Shown one piece after another: positions 24,621-32,801 of a stretch of 64,000 nt of DNA. The stretch lies in contig NZ_BDBX01000049.1 of assembly GCF_001613205.1 (NCBI RefSeq), forward strand, positions 24,152 through 88,151. Reading direction: 5' to 3'. Source of the DNA: Nocardia sienata NBRC 100364 (GTDB lineage: Bacteria; Actinomycetota; Actinomycetes; Mycobacteriales; Mycobacteriaceae). Each line of letters opens with the position of its first letter. Position 1 is the first letter of the stretch. The position numbers and the translations under genes were made by a program. A model generated the notes under the pieces. It was given only the letters and a program-made list of their open reading frames with translations, made no database searches and was not told where the DNA came from.

Positions 24621-24790
24621 CAGCGCTCCTCTCGGAAGTCGACGTGCCGGCGGACCACGGGATCGTATTTCCGCAGCACCATGCGGTCGGGGTCGTTGCG
24701 GCGGTTCTTACGGGTGACGTAGGTGTATCCGGTGCCCGCGGTGGAGCGGAGTTTGATCACCGGACGGATTTCGGTCGATTTCGATGCCAT
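24620..24790 (-). CDS. rpmG: 50S ribosomal protein L33, zinc-independent paralogue
   Basis: A 56-residue bL33 gene that falls below common ORF length limits. The product starts MASKSTEIRPVIKLRSTAG and continues GYTYVTRKNRRNDPDRMVLRK, the L33 signature, then YDPVVRRHVDFREER. All four zinc-ligand cysteines of the C-plus form are missing. It is placed between rpmB and rpsN, 8 bp after the rpmB stop. Confidence 0.95.
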   Translation of the reverse strand: MASKSTEIRPVIKLRSTAGTGYTYVTRKNRRNDPDRMVLRKYDPVVRRHVDFREER

Positions 24791-24798
24791 CGGTGCGC

Positions 24799-25035
24799 TC
24801 AGATCCGGATGCCGCGGGCGCGGAGGCGGGCCACCACGGCTTCGATGCCGTCCCGGTCGATGGTTTTGATCCCCTTGGCGGACACATCGAGGGTGATCCG
24901 GCGGCCTTCGCCCGGCAGATAGTAGGTCTTGCGCTGGATGTTGGGATCCCAGCGCCGGCTGGTGCGTTTGTGCGAATGCGAGACGGCCTTACCGAATCCG
25001 GGTTTGCGGCCGGTGACCTGACAGTGCGCCGACAT
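24799..25035 (-). CDS. rpmB: 50S ribosomal protein L28, zinc-independent-operon paralogue
   Basis: A 78-residue bL28, first gene of the minus-strand operon. It starts MSAHCQVTGRKPGFG and has SHSHKRTSRRWDPNIQ, RITLDVSAKG and the C-terminal DGIEAVVARLRARG. Only one cysteine remains, so the zinc site of the C-plus type is not formed. A GGAGGGA ribosome site and a Zur-like box (25062-25077) lie upstream. This frame stays open far upstream but all similarity starts at ATG 25035. Confidence 0.95.
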   Translation of the reverse strand: MSAHCQVTGRKPGFGKAVSHSHKRTSRRWDPNIQRKTYYLPGEGRRITLDVSAKGIKTIDRDGIEAVVARLRARGIRI

Positions 25036-25061
25036 GGGGCTCCCTCCGATATGAACGATGA

Positions 25062-25077
25062 TGACAATCGTTTTCGA
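25062..25077 (-). promoter_or_regulatory. Zur-like operator before rpmB
   Basis: Minus-strand CGAAAACGATTGTCA resembles the actinobacterial Zur palindrome TGAAAACGATTTTCA with two mismatches. It lies 27 bp before the rpmB ATG, as expected for zinc-dependent repression of the C-minus ribosomal genes. Confidence 0.6.
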
Positions 25078-25117
25078 CAACGATGGGTCCACACTGTAGC
25101 GTGTGCCGGGTCGTAAT

Positions 25118-25132
25118 TGAAAATCATTACCG
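25118..25132 (+). promoter_or_regulatory. Zur-like operator before the CobW/Mrf-like gene
   Basis: TGAAAATCATTACCG keeps the left arm and centre of the Zur consensus; the right arm is weaker. It lies 11 bp before the chosen GTG start, so it would overlap the transcription start. With the box at 25062 it makes a two-operator divergent control region. Confidence 0.5.
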
Positions 25133-25143
25133 AAAGGGTAGTG

Positions 25144-26493
25144 GTGTCCCATTCCGCACAACTCCCAGAAGTCATCGATCCCGGAGACCGCCGCACCCCG
25201 GTCGTGGTGGTCGCCGGCCTGCACGGTGATCCGGCCGGTTCCGTCGACCTCATCGCGGACGCCCTCGGCGCGGCCGCGGGCACTGTGGTGGTACGCCACG
25301 ATCTCGCCGAACTCGGGGAGGGAGTCGTGCGCCGCACCGTGTCCCACAGCGGTACGGCCACCGTCTCGGTGCACGAACTCGCGCACGGCTGCGTCTCGTG
25401 CACCCTGAAGGCGGATCTGCTGCCGCTGCTGTGCACTCTCGCGGCCCGCGATTCGGTGCGGCGGATCGTGCTCGCACTGGACCCCGCCATCGAAGCGGAG
25501 TCGGTGTGCCAAGGGATCGGCGAGGTGGTCGTGGCCGGTGTCGTCGGCCGGGTGGACGGTCCCGCCGCACGAGATGTCCGCGTGGCCGCCGTGCTCACCG
25601 GTATCGACGCGCGCACCTGGCTCCCGGCGGCGACCGGTGACGAGGCGCTGAACGAACTGGGCTGGGCCTTGGCCGACGACGAGCGCACCGTCGCCCAACT
25701 GGCCGTCGGACAGGTCGACTTCGCCGACGCCCTGGTGATCACCGGAGGTGACGGCGTGGACCCGCTGCAGCGGGCCCGGCTCGGGGCGGTGCTGTCCCGG
25801 TTGGCGCCGCTCGCCCCGGCGCTGTGGTCGGACCCGGACGCCGCGGTCACCTCCGAAGCGGTCGAGGGACTGCTGGCCCGGATTCCGGCGGAGTCCCGGC
25901 GTGGACGGATCTTCGACGCGCATGCCCCGCTGCTGCGCGGTCAGCCTCCGCTGACCGCGGAATGCGGTGTGGAGCTGGTGGAGTTCGCCGCCGGACGCCC
26001 CTTCCACCCCGAGCGGCTGCACGAGGCGCTGGACGTACTGCTCGAAGGTGTGGTAACCGCGCGTGGCCGGGTATGGCTGGCGACCCAGCCGGACGAGGTC
26101 GTGTGGCTGGAATCGGCGGGCGGGGGGCTGCGGATCGGCGGCGCCGGTCGCTGGCTGGCGGCGATGGCCGAAGCCGAACGCGCCGAGGTCGAGCCGGAGC
26201 GGCTGGCCATGGCCCGGCTGCGCTGGGACGACCGGTTCGGCGACCGCGACAATTCGCTGGTCGTCCTGCTTCACGCGGCCGACCCGGACGAGGTCCGGCA
26301 GGCCCTGGACCGGGCGCTGGTCGACGATGCCGAATTGCGGCTGGTCGAGCGGGCACCGCATCAGGTGGCCCACTGGCCCGATCCCTTCGGCGAATGGCAC
26401 ACCGACCCCTGCGATTCCGACGATCCCTATCCGGCCGTCACCGGTGAAGGCCGGGGCGGCGAAACGGGCGAGCGCGCCCGGAAGGAGAGGTGA
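25144..26493 (+). CDS. CobW-like protein with degenerate P-loop, Mrf-like, zinc-starvation operon
   Basis: A 449-residue relative of CobW/COG0523 proteins. The family's Walker A (GxxxGKT) is replaced by AGLHGDPAGS, so nucleotide binding is doubtful, while the metal-type motif GCVSCTLKADLLPLL (family CxCC region) and the C-terminal CobW domain (FHPERLHEALD, GRVWLATQPDEVVWLESAGG, WDDRFGDR) are kept. In mycobacteria an equivalent gene in the C-minus ribosomal operon encodes Mrf, which recruits the hibernation factor Mpy to zinc-free ribosomes; a similar role here is inferred from synteny. Start: GTG 25144, 5 bp after AGGG. A TTG at 25117 falls inside the Zur-like box and was not used. The stop overlaps rpmE2 (TGATG). 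Confidence 0.85.
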   Translation: MSHSAQLPEVIDPGDRRTPVVVVAGLHGDPAGSVDLIADALGAAAGTVVVRHDLAELGEGVVRRTVSHSGTATVSVHELAHGCVSCTLKADLLPLLCTLAARDSVRRIVLALDPAIEAESVCQGIGEVVVAGVVGRVDGPAARDVRVAAVLTGIDARTWLPAATGDEALNELGWALADDERTVAQLAVGQVDFADALVITGGDGVDPLQRARLGAVLSRLAPLAPALWSDPDAAVTSEAVEGLLARIPAESRRGRIFDAHAPLLRGQPPLTAECGVELVEFAAGRPFHPERLHEALDVLLEGVVTARGRVWLATQPDEVVWLESAGGGLRIGGAGRWLAAMAEAERAEVEPERLAMARLRWDDRFGDRDNSLVVLLHAADPDEVRQALDRALVDDAELRLVERAPHQVAHWPDPFGEWHTDPCDSDDPYPAVTGEGRGGETGERARKER

Positions 26494-26762
26494 TGAAAGC
26501 CGATATCCATCCCGATTACCATCCCGTCGTCTTCGAGGACGCGAGTACCGGGGCCCGGTTCCTGACCCGTTCCACGGCCACCGGCGACCGGTCGGTCACC
26601 TGGACCGACGGCAATACCTATCCGCTGCTGACGGTGGACGTCACCGCGGATTCGCACCCCTTCTGGACCGGCGCGCACCGCGTGCTCGATACCCAGGGGC
26701 GCGTGGAGAAATTCGAACGCAGATACGGCCGGCGTGCCGGGCGGACCCGGAAGGAGCACTGA
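26493..26762 (+). CDS. rpmE2: 50S ribosomal protein L31 type B, zinc-independent
   Basis: An 89-residue type-B bL31: start MKADIHPDYHPVVFED, middle TDGNTYPLLTVDVTADSHPFWTG, end ERRYGRRAGR. It lacks the CxxC zinc ligands of type A and replaces it under zinc shortage. ATG 26493 shares one base with the upstream stop, so translation is coupled to the CobW-like gene. Confidence 0.95.
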   Translation: MKADIHPDYHPVVFEDASTGARFLTRSTATGDRSVTWTDGNTYPLLTVDVTADSHPFWTGAHRVLDTQGRVEKFERRYGRRAGRTRKEH

Positions 26763-26763
26763 G

Positions 26764-26937
26764 ATGGCGGTACCGAAGCGGAGGATGTCGCGGTCCAATA
26801 CCCGTAGTCGCCGAGCGAACTGGAAGGCCACGCCGCCGGATCTGGTCCCGGTCACGGTGGACGGTGTGGTGCATCGGGTGCCGCGGCGATTGGTCGAGGC
26901 CGCCCGGCGTGGCCTGCTGGACTTGAAACGCCGGTAA
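26764..26937 (+). CDS. rpmF: 50S ribosomal protein L32, zinc-independent paralogue
   Basis: A 57-residue bL32: MAVPKRRMSRSNTRSRRANW start, then the L32-typical PVTVDGVVHRVPRR and a basic helix to LKRR. The usual zinc-binding CxxC...C cysteines are absent. It starts 1 bp after the rpmE2 stop and closes the plus-strand arm of the island. Confidence 0.93.
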   Translation: MAVPKRRMSRSNTRSRRANWKATPPDLVPVTVDGVVHRVPRRLVEAARRGLLDLKRR

Positions 26938-27174
26938 CCTGTCAGGCCCCCTAGATGCGAAATACACTCGGCGACAGTCGTATCCGGTCGGAAGCGCGGA
27001 CAGGGAGAGCGGCTCGGGCAAATATTTCGCAACCATGATCATGACCTCTACCTGGACTGATCGGGTGCTGGGCGGTTGCGAGTCGAAGCCGGGTGCGGTA
27101 CCGCTATTTCGGAGACCTATGCGGTGAATGCCGCAAAAAATGCGGCAGACTACTGCTTTATCGGTCCATACCGG

Positions 27175-27552
27175 TTATCCTCGTGCGTGAGGGCGGGTCT
27201 CCCAGAGATGGGAGACCCGCTCATCGCCAATTTCGGGGGCTTTCGCCTCGATTCCCGCGGGTGACTCCGCCCCCTGTCGCGAGTCGCATTCCGCCGTGAG
27301 CGCCTGCGCGATATCGCCCACCTGTCGCAGAAGCGCCAGGGCGAGCGCGGCCGGTAGCAACAGCAGCGATACCGGCCACGGCAACTCCACCCGCTCGGGC
27401 CGGTCCGCCCCGGCCGCGAAATCGGCGAGGGTGGCTTCCATTTCGCTGATCTCGACCCGCAGTTCCGATACCTCGGAGCGCAGACCGCACACCTGGGCCC
27501 ACAGCTCCCGCAGGAGCTTCTCCTGATCGGAGGGCACTGTTTCGGTTCCCAC
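27175..27552 (-). CDS. Small coiled-coil membrane protein at the end of the conservon
   Basis: A 125-residue product with a heptad-like coiled coil (about residues 10-45: LLRELWAQVCGLRSEVSEL and on), then one hydrophobic helix (about 58-80, PWPVSLLLLPAALALALL) and a polar tail. It begins 5 bp after the MHYT-type gene on the same strand, so it is probably the last gene of the conservon operon. A perfect hairpin at 27193-27220 lies inside its 3' end. No family was recognised. It could be an accessory of the membrane sensor upstream. Confidence 0.6.
   Translation of the reverse strand: MGTETVPSDQEKLLRELWAQVCGLRSEVSELRVEISEMEATLADFAAGADRPERVELPWPVSLLLLPAALALALLRQVGDIAQALTAECDSRQGAESPAGIEAKAPEIGDERVSHLWETRPHARG
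27193..27220 (-). terminator. Hairpin terminator inside the 3' end of the last conservon gene
   Basis: GCGGGTCTCCCA pairs perfectly with TGGGAGACCCGC across a GAGA loop. It lies within the last 15 codons of the 125-residue gene, so the stop codon would be 3' of the stem. Confidence 0.65.
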
Positions 27553-27557
27553 CCGGA

Positions 27558-28469
27558 TCAGCGCGCCGGTTCCGGCAACGGCTGAGCCCGCTGCGCGAGC
27601 GCCGCCGCCGCATTGGGCCGGGCGGCGGGCCGGATCTGCTCGTCCGCCGGAAACACACCACCGTTACCGCCTGCCGGGCCGCCGGCATCGGCCGCACCGG
27701 GCTTCGTGGCGCGGGGGGTATCGTCGGGTCGCTCCGGCGCCACCAGCACCGCGGTGATCGGAACGGCCAGCGCCAGCAGGCCGATGACGAACATCGGAAA
27801 GGCGTAGCCGAACAGTTCCATGCCCTGCGCGGGTTCGGCATCGGGGTCGAAACGGAATTCCAGGGCGGCGACACCGGTGAAGTAGACGGCCGCCACGCCC
27901 GCACCGAACATCGCGATCGACCCGACCCGGGCGGCGGGGAAGCGGAACCGCTGGAAGAGGAACACACACAGCGAGGAAGCGGTCACCACGACGATGATCG
28001 CGACGACGAAGAGCCCGATGTTCAGCGAGACCGAACCTTGGATATCGATCGAGGTGAGCTGCAGCCACAGCATGATCCCGAATCCGAGACCGAGCCCGGC
28101 CGCCGCGTTCACCATACGTTTGACCTCGAACTCCCGACCGGCGAGCAGCAGGCCGAGGAAGACCGCGGCGACGGCGAACACCAGGGACAATGTCAGGTCC
28201 GAGATGTCGTAGCGCAGAATGTGGCCCGGAATGGAGATACCCAGCATCGAGACGGTGCTGGCCAGCCAGACCCCGATACCGCCGATGGACACCGCGGCGG
28301 CGGCTACCCAGACCGGGCGGAACCGGACCGAACGGCGTCCGTTCACCGCGCACGCCAGGCCCACGAACATCCCGACCGCCGACACCCCGAAGGTGAGCAG
28401 GGTCAGCCAGTAGCCCATGGTGAACAGATCGGCGGTCTCGACCGTTTCCGCGGCCAGCACCTCAACCAT
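27558..28469 (-). CDS. Degenerate MHYT-type integral membrane sensor-like protein
   Basis: A 303-residue protein with seven hydrophobic segments up to about residue 235 and a Pro/Ala-rich cytosolic tail. The repeats IGVWLASTVSMLG, GFGIMLWLQLTSID and VAAVYFTGVAAL have the spacing of the three MHYT motifs, which in canonical proteins are MH(Y/F)TGM-like and bind copper. Here the Met-His pairs are lost, so metal binding is doubtful. Its start overlaps the GTPase gene by 8 bp, tying it to the conservon; it may be the membrane input or output of the GTPase module. Confidence 0.75.
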   Translation of the reverse strand: MVEVLAAETVETADLFTMGYWLTLLTFGVSAVGMFVGLACAVNGRRSVRFRPVWVAAAAVSIGGIGVWLASTVSMLGISIPGHILRYDISDLTLSLVFAVAAVFLGLLLAGREFEVKRMVNAAAGLGLGFGIMLWLQLTSIDIQGSVSLNIGLFVVAIIVVVTASSLCVFLFQRFRFPAARVGSIAMFGAGVAAVYFTGVAALEFRFDPDAEPAQGMELFGYAFPMFVIGLLALAVPITAVLVAPERPDDTPRATKPGAADAGGPAGGNGGVFPADEQIRPAARPNAAAALAQRAQPLPEPAR

Positions 28470-29094
28470 GCCGGGCGACTCCCTCGTATTCCTGAGCCTT
28501 CAAACGGTTGATCGCGTACTCGGTGACGGCGGCCAGCGCCTGCCGGACCTCTTTCGCGTCACGGGCGTCGATATCCACGATCGGCACACCCTCGCGCACC
28601 GACAGTGCCTCGCGCAGTTCGGCCATCGCGAACCGCGGCGAGTTCGGAAACCGGTTGACCGCGATCAGGAACGGCAGATTGCGGGCCTCGAAGAAGTCGA
28701 CGGCCGCGAAACTGTCCTCCAGCCGGCGGGCGTCCACCAGCACCACCGCGCCGATGGCGCCGCGGATGAGGTCGTCCCACATGAACCAGAACCGGCGCTG
28801 ACCGGGCGTGCCGAACAGGTACAGCGTCAGGTTGCCCGGGAGAATGATTCTACCGAAATCCATTGCGACAGTTGTGGTCTGCTTGTTCGGGGTGTCGTCG
28901 AGATTGTCGACGCCGTCGGAGAAGCTGGTGACCATCGCTTCCGTACGCAGCGGCACGATCTCCGAGACCGCACCCACGAAAGTTGTTTTGCCCGCGCCGA
29001 ATCCGCCGGCGACGACGATCTTGGTCGACGCGACCCGGGTTTCGGTATCGGCCGCACCGCCACCCTGGTTCTTGCTAAAGGGCTCGGAGTCCAC
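28462..29094 (-). CDS. Conservon small GTPase (CvnD-like)
   Basis: A 210-residue Ras-like GTPase of the actinobacterial conservon family. It has the P-loop GGFGAGKT (30-37), a switch II-like LFGTPGQRRFWFMWDD and NRFPNSP in place of NKxD. Conservons link a membrane sensor kinase, a roadblock protein and a DUF742 protein to such a GTPase, resembling eukaryotic G-protein modules. It overlaps the DUF742 gene by 20 bp and the MHYT-type gene by 8 bp. Equivalent to Rv3362c. Confidence 0.9.
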   Translation of the reverse strand: MDSEPFSKNQGGGAADTETRVASTKIVVAGGFGAGKTTFVGAVSEIVPLRTEAMVTSFSDGVDNLDDTPNKQTTTVAMDFGRIILPGNLTLYLFGTPGQRRFWFMWDDLIRGAIGAVVLVDARRLEDSFAAVDFFEARNLPFLIAVNRFPNSPRFAMAELREALSVREGVPIVDIDARDAKEVRQALAAVTEYAINRLKAQEYEGVARHG

Positions 29095-29584
29095 GCAATG
29101 TCCTCTCCATCAGCGACCGGCGTTCGTCGTAACTCGCCTGCTCGGTCAAAGTCGAATGCACTCGCAGGTTGCCGTCCACGACGAGATCACCGATGACGAC
29201 GCGGACCATACCGAGCGGGCGATCGAGATGCGCGGCGATTTCGGCAACCGACAGCTGGTGGGTACCGAGCCGGAGGATCTCGGCTCGGATGTCACCGGAC
29301 GGCCAATCGAATTGTGCATGATAGGAGATGGTTTCGATAACCGCCTCCATCGGCAGATCCACTGCCGGCTGGGTCCGGCCGGCGGTGATCGCGTAGGGGC
29401 GGACACGTCCGGCCCGGCGCGGACTGCTCGGTTGCGCAGGAGCGCTGAACCGATAGGCACCGGTGTTGTACTGCGAGGAACCGGGTCCGAAGTTCTGTGC
29501 GCCCGGACCGTAGTTCCGATCCGGGGAGCCGAATCCGGTTCCGCCGGTGTGTGATTCGGGCGTTCCTTGGCCGAATTGGGACAT
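29075..29584 (-). CDS. Conservon DUF742 protein (CvnC-like)
   Basis: A 169-residue protein. The first 60 residues are Gly/Ser/Asn-rich and likely disordered. The DUF742 part has VRPYAITAGRTQP, IRAEILRLGTHQLSVAEIAAHL with a winged-helix-like pattern, and GMVRVVIGDLV. I chose ATG 29584 because the frame upstream is the antisense of the roadblock gene region. It starts 5 bp after the roadblock stop and overlaps the GTPase gene. Confidence 0.9.
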   Translation of the reverse strand: MSQFGQGTPESHTGGTGFGSPDRNYGPGAQNFGPGSSQYNTGAYRFSAPAQPSSPRRAGRVRPYAITAGRTQPAVDLPMEAVIETISYHAQFDWPSGDIRAEILRLGTHQLSVAEIAAHLDRPLGMVRVVIGDLVVDGNLRVHSTLTEQASYDERRSLMERTLRGLRAL

Positions 29585-29589
29585 GGTGC

Positions 29590-30000
29590 TCAGACGGTGG
29601 ATCGGGCGGTCGCGCTGACGACCGAACCCACGCGATCGACCAGCAGGGCCATCTCGTAGCCGATCCGGCCGATATCGTGCTGCTTGTTGGCGAGTACCGC
29701 GATATGCGAGCCGTTGCCGACGCTCATCACCAGTAGGTAGCCGCGCTGCATCTCCACGATCGACTGCATCACCTTGCCGCCGTCGAACAATTGGGCCGCG
29801 CCGGTGGAGAGACTGGCCAGACCCGCGGTCACCGCGGCCAGCTGTTCGGCCCGGTCGGCGGGCAGATGGGGGCTCACAGCTTGCAGCAGGCCGTCCGCGG
29901 AGACCAGGACGGCATGGGAGACACCCGGCACGTCCCGGGTGAATCTGGCGACCAGCCAGTTCAGGTTCTCGTCCGTGCTGCTCTTCGGGTCGTCGGTCAT
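29590..30000 (-). CDS. Conservon roadblock/LC7 protein (CvnB-like)
   Basis: A 136-residue roadblock/LC7 domain protein; in related systems such proteins act as GTPase-activating partners or scaffolds of the small GTPase. Typical blocks are LNWLVARFTRDVPGVSHAVL, VSADGLLQAVS, AEQLAAVTAGLASL and GYLLVMSVGNGSHIAVLA. The ATG overlaps the sensor-kinase stop by 4 bp (ATGA). Confidence 0.92.
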   Translation of the reverse strand: MTDDPKSSTDENLNWLVARFTRDVPGVSHAVLVSADGLLQAVSPHLPADRAEQLAAVTAGLASLSTGAAQLFDGGKVMQSIVEMQRGYLLVMSVGNGSHIAVLANKQHDIGRIGYEMALLVDRVGSVVSATARSTV

Positions 30001-32801
30001 GCAAGCCCTCCGTCATTGTTCTGCGCGTCGGCCCGCCCACTGCGGACCCCGCTCAGGTGTCTGGTCAGATTGCTCCGGATTTCCGCCGGGTCCCGCGGGG
30101 CCTCGTCTTCGACGGGGGTGAGCCCGCCGGGTACGAGCTGCGCGCCCGGTCGGCGGATGGGGAGCCCGTTCGCGGTCTTGGAGTCCGAGCTCGGCTTGGC
30201 GGCGTCCTCCGCGGCCAGCCAGCCGATATCGGCGGGAGTGGTCCAGTCCTGGCGCGGCTCGTCCGCAGTGGTGGCCGGCTCGACCAACCATTCCGAGACC
30301 ATACGCTGGTAGATCGGAGTGGGGGTTTCGCCGCCGACCGGTTGGAGCCGCGAGGAAGTGGTCGTGGACGTCACCGGCTCGTCGCGGCGCGTCTCGGAAC
30401 GGCCGAACGGGTCGTCGTGGTCCATACCCGGCCGCCGGATCGGCAGGCCGGAGCGGGCGGTGACCGCCGGCGGCTCCGGGTCGGACTTCGGCCGGTCCTC
30501 CGGTGTCGGGTCCTCGACCGGAGCCGGGAAGGGCTGGGACTTGTGGGTTTCCGACCACAGCCCGGTGGGCGGCTCGTCTGCTTCCGGAGTATCCGGGACC
30601 GGATCGAAGGCCGAGAAGGTGTCGCGGGATCCACTGCCGTTCGCCGTGTCCTTGCCGATGGCCGCGGGGCCGTGCGTGGACGGGCGGCGCTGCGGCAGAC
30701 CGGTGGATGTGGTGCCGAAACTCGAGGTCATGGGCGCAGGGGTGAGCGGCCGCGCCGCGGGGAGATCGGTCCGCGAGGTCCACGAATCCGAGGACGGCAG
30801 ATCGGGTACCGGGGTCAGCTGCCGCGGCGCCGGCGGCGGGGGGAGCGGGGGCAGCTGGGAGGTGTGCTGCAATTGCGGCGGGGGCGCGGAGAGATCGGCG
30901 GTGAGGGTGTTCGAGTCGTCGGATCCGGTGTCGGGTGAGATCAGCAGGCCCGGCAAGTGCAGGCTGGCGGTGATACCGGGCTGCTGTGCCATGGTCGAGG
31001 TACGTCGCAGACCCACGGTGATCTGATGCCGTTTGGCCAGCCGGCCGACAACGAAAAGACCCATGCGGCGTGCGGTTTCGACATTGATCTCACCGCCGGA
31101 GGCCAGGCGCGCATTGGCGGCCTGCAGATCCTCGGTGGCCATACCCAGTCCCCGGTCGGTGATCTCGATGAGGTACCCGCCGTCCACCGCGCGGGAGACG
31201 GTCACCGCCACCGGTGTATTGGGCGGGGAGTACCGCAGCGCATTGTCGATGACCTCCGCGAGCAGGTGTTCGATATCGACCGCGGGCTCGCCGGCGACCA
31301 CACCCTCGGGTACATGACCGATCTCGACCCGTTGATAGTCCTCGACCTGGGAAACCGCACTCCACAGCATATCCGAGAGCTGGACCGGTTCGAGCTGGCC
31401 GCGACGCAGTGCGGTACCGGCCAGCACGAGCAGATTGTCACCATTGCGCCGCATTCGAGTGGCGAGATGGTCGAGCCGGAACAGACTCTGCAGACGTTTC
31501 GGATCCTCTTCGTCGTGCTCGAGATCCTCGATGATGCCGAGTTGCTGTTCGACCAGCGACTGGCTGCGCCGGGACAGGGTCTCGAACATGTTGCCGATCT
31601 GCACACGGAGACGGGCCTGGTCGGCGGCCAGGTTGAGGGCCTGCTGGTGCATTTCGTCCACCGCGCGGGCGAGCTGGCCGATCTCCTCGGTGCCCTGGAC
31701 GCCGACCGGTTCGATCTCCGGGGTGTCGGCGCCACCGCGGACCTGCTCGAGTTCTTCGGGAAGGCGCACATGGGCCACTTCCAGAGCGTCGCGGCGCAAT
31801 CGGCGCACCGGGACGACCAGGGTCCGGGCGACCGCGAGCGCGAGGGTCAGACCGCCGAGCAGGGCGGTGATGAGCAGAGCGGTTTCGCGCAGCGCGCTGT
31901 TCTGGGCGGAGACGGTCGCATGGTGCAGCGCGCCGTTGATGGTGGCGATCAGTTGGTCGGTGGTGACCTGGTAGGCCCGGGAGCTGGTGTCGAGGGATTT
32001 CAGCGCGGCGGGATCGGTCATCGCGCCCTGGGTGCCCTGGCTGAAGATCGCCAGGCGGGTCTGCACCGCGTCCAGGAGCGGTCGCATATTGCCGGCCACA
32101 TCCGGCATGATCTGTCCGTACTGGTGGATCATGGTGAGTTCGGCGCCACCGGAGGTGAGCACCCGGGCGCGCATGGCCGGGTTGTCCTCGGCGGTGGGCG
32201 AACTGATCACCAGACGCTGCGCGGTCAGCGACCGCCTTGCGTTCTGGATGGCGCTCACCTGCAGGAAGTAGCGCTGGATCGAGAGGTCCTCGACGGTGGG
32301 CGACTGGGCGAGCGCGTTACCGATCCGGACCGCGATCTCGTCGGCCTGGTCGCCCACCATGGCGGGCGATCCGTTGCTGAGGCCGCTGCGCATCGTGCTG
32401 CCGATGGTGAGTGCCGAGGACAGCTCGCGGGAGACATCCGGCCGGATCTGGTTGGAGTCCAGTGCCCTTTCCAGAGTTTCGTGGGCCGCGTCGAAACCGG
32501 CGAGGGCCGCGGAGGCCCGCGGGTCGCGGTTGTCCGCCCAGCCGGCGGTCGCGGTGACCGCGAGGTGTTCGGCGGCGGCGTTGTAGCCGACGATGGGCGC
32601 GATGATGCGGGACTGGCCGGTCGCGGCCTCGAGCTGTTCCAGGGTGCGTAGCTCGTTGTTGATCCGTAGCACCGCGAATAGGGTCGCCAGGACGACCGGC
32701 AGGACCAGGACGATGCCGACCTTGCGGGTGACCGACCAGTTGGACAGGCTGAATTGCCACGGTCGCGGGGTTTCCATCCGCCTCTGTCGCCTCCGCATCA
32801 C
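29997..32801 (-). CDS. Conservon sensor histidine kinase-like protein (NIT-HAMP-HATPase)
   Basis: A 934-residue membrane sensor, first gene of the conservon (CvnA-like, cf. Rv3365c). Order: TM helix about 27-47; extracytoplasmic nitrate/nitrite-sensing-like helical domain to about 300; TM about 305-328; HAMP; a dimerisation helix with FRLDHLATRMRRNGDNLLVL in place of a usual H-box; HATPase_c with EVIDNALRYSPP (N box) and ITDRGLGM (G1); then 300 residues of Pro/Ser/Thr/Asp-rich disordered tail with repeats such as LPIRRPG. Kinase activity is uncertain because the acceptor His is not of the HELRTP type. GTG 32801 and ATG 32798 are both possible starts. Confidence 0.88.
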   Translation of the reverse strand: MMRRRQRRMETPRPWQFSLSNWSVTRKVGIVLVLPVVLATLFAVLRINNELRTLEQLEAATGQSRIIAPIVGYNAAAEHLAVTATAGWADNRDPRASAALAGFDAAHETLERALDSNQIRPDVSRELSSALTIGSTMRSGLSNGSPAMVGDQADEIAVRIGNALAQSPTVEDLSIQRYFLQVSAIQNARRSLTAQRLVISSPTAEDNPAMRARVLTSGGAELTMIHQYGQIMPDVAGNMRPLLDAVQTRLAIFSQGTQGAMTDPAALKSLDTSSRAYQVTTDQLIATINGALHHATVSAQNSALRETALLITALLGGLTLALAVARTLVVPVRRLRRDALEVAHVRLPEELEQVRGGADTPEIEPVGVQGTEEIGQLARAVDEMHQQALNLAADQARLRVQIGNMFETLSRRSQSLVEQQLGIIEDLEHDEEDPKRLQSLFRLDHLATRMRRNGDNLLVLAGTALRRGQLEPVQLSDMLWSAVSQVEDYQRVEIGHVPEGVVAGEPAVDIEHLLAEVIDNALRYSPPNTPVAVTVSRAVDGGYLIEITDRGLGMATEDLQAANARLASGGEINVETARRMGLFVVGRLAKRHQITVGLRRTSTMAQQPGITASLHLPGLLISPDTGSDDSNTLTADLSAPPPQLQHTSQLPPLPPPPAPRQLTPVPDLPSSDSWTSRTDLPAARPLTPAPMTSSFGTTSTGLPQRRPSTHGPAAIGKDTANGSGSRDTFSAFDPVPDTPEADEPPTGLWSETHKSQPFPAPVEDPTPEDRPKSDPEPPAVTARSGLPIRRPGMDHDDPFGRSETRRDEPVTSTTTSSRLQPVGGETPTPIYQRMVSEWLVEPATTADEPRQDWTTPADIGWLAAEDAAKPSSDSKTANGLPIRRPGAQLVPGGLTPVEDEAPRDPAEIRSNLTRHLSGVRSGRADAQNNDGGLA

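Noticed and set aside
25117..25143. TTG start for the CobW-like gene
   Set aside because: It falls inside the Zur-like box and has no ribosome site; GTG 25144 has one.
30957..32651. 564-codon plus-strand frame opposite the conservon sensor kinase
   Set aside because: The minus strand encodes clear HAMP and HATPase blocks. The plus-strand product is repetitive Gly/Arg/His without any family signal.
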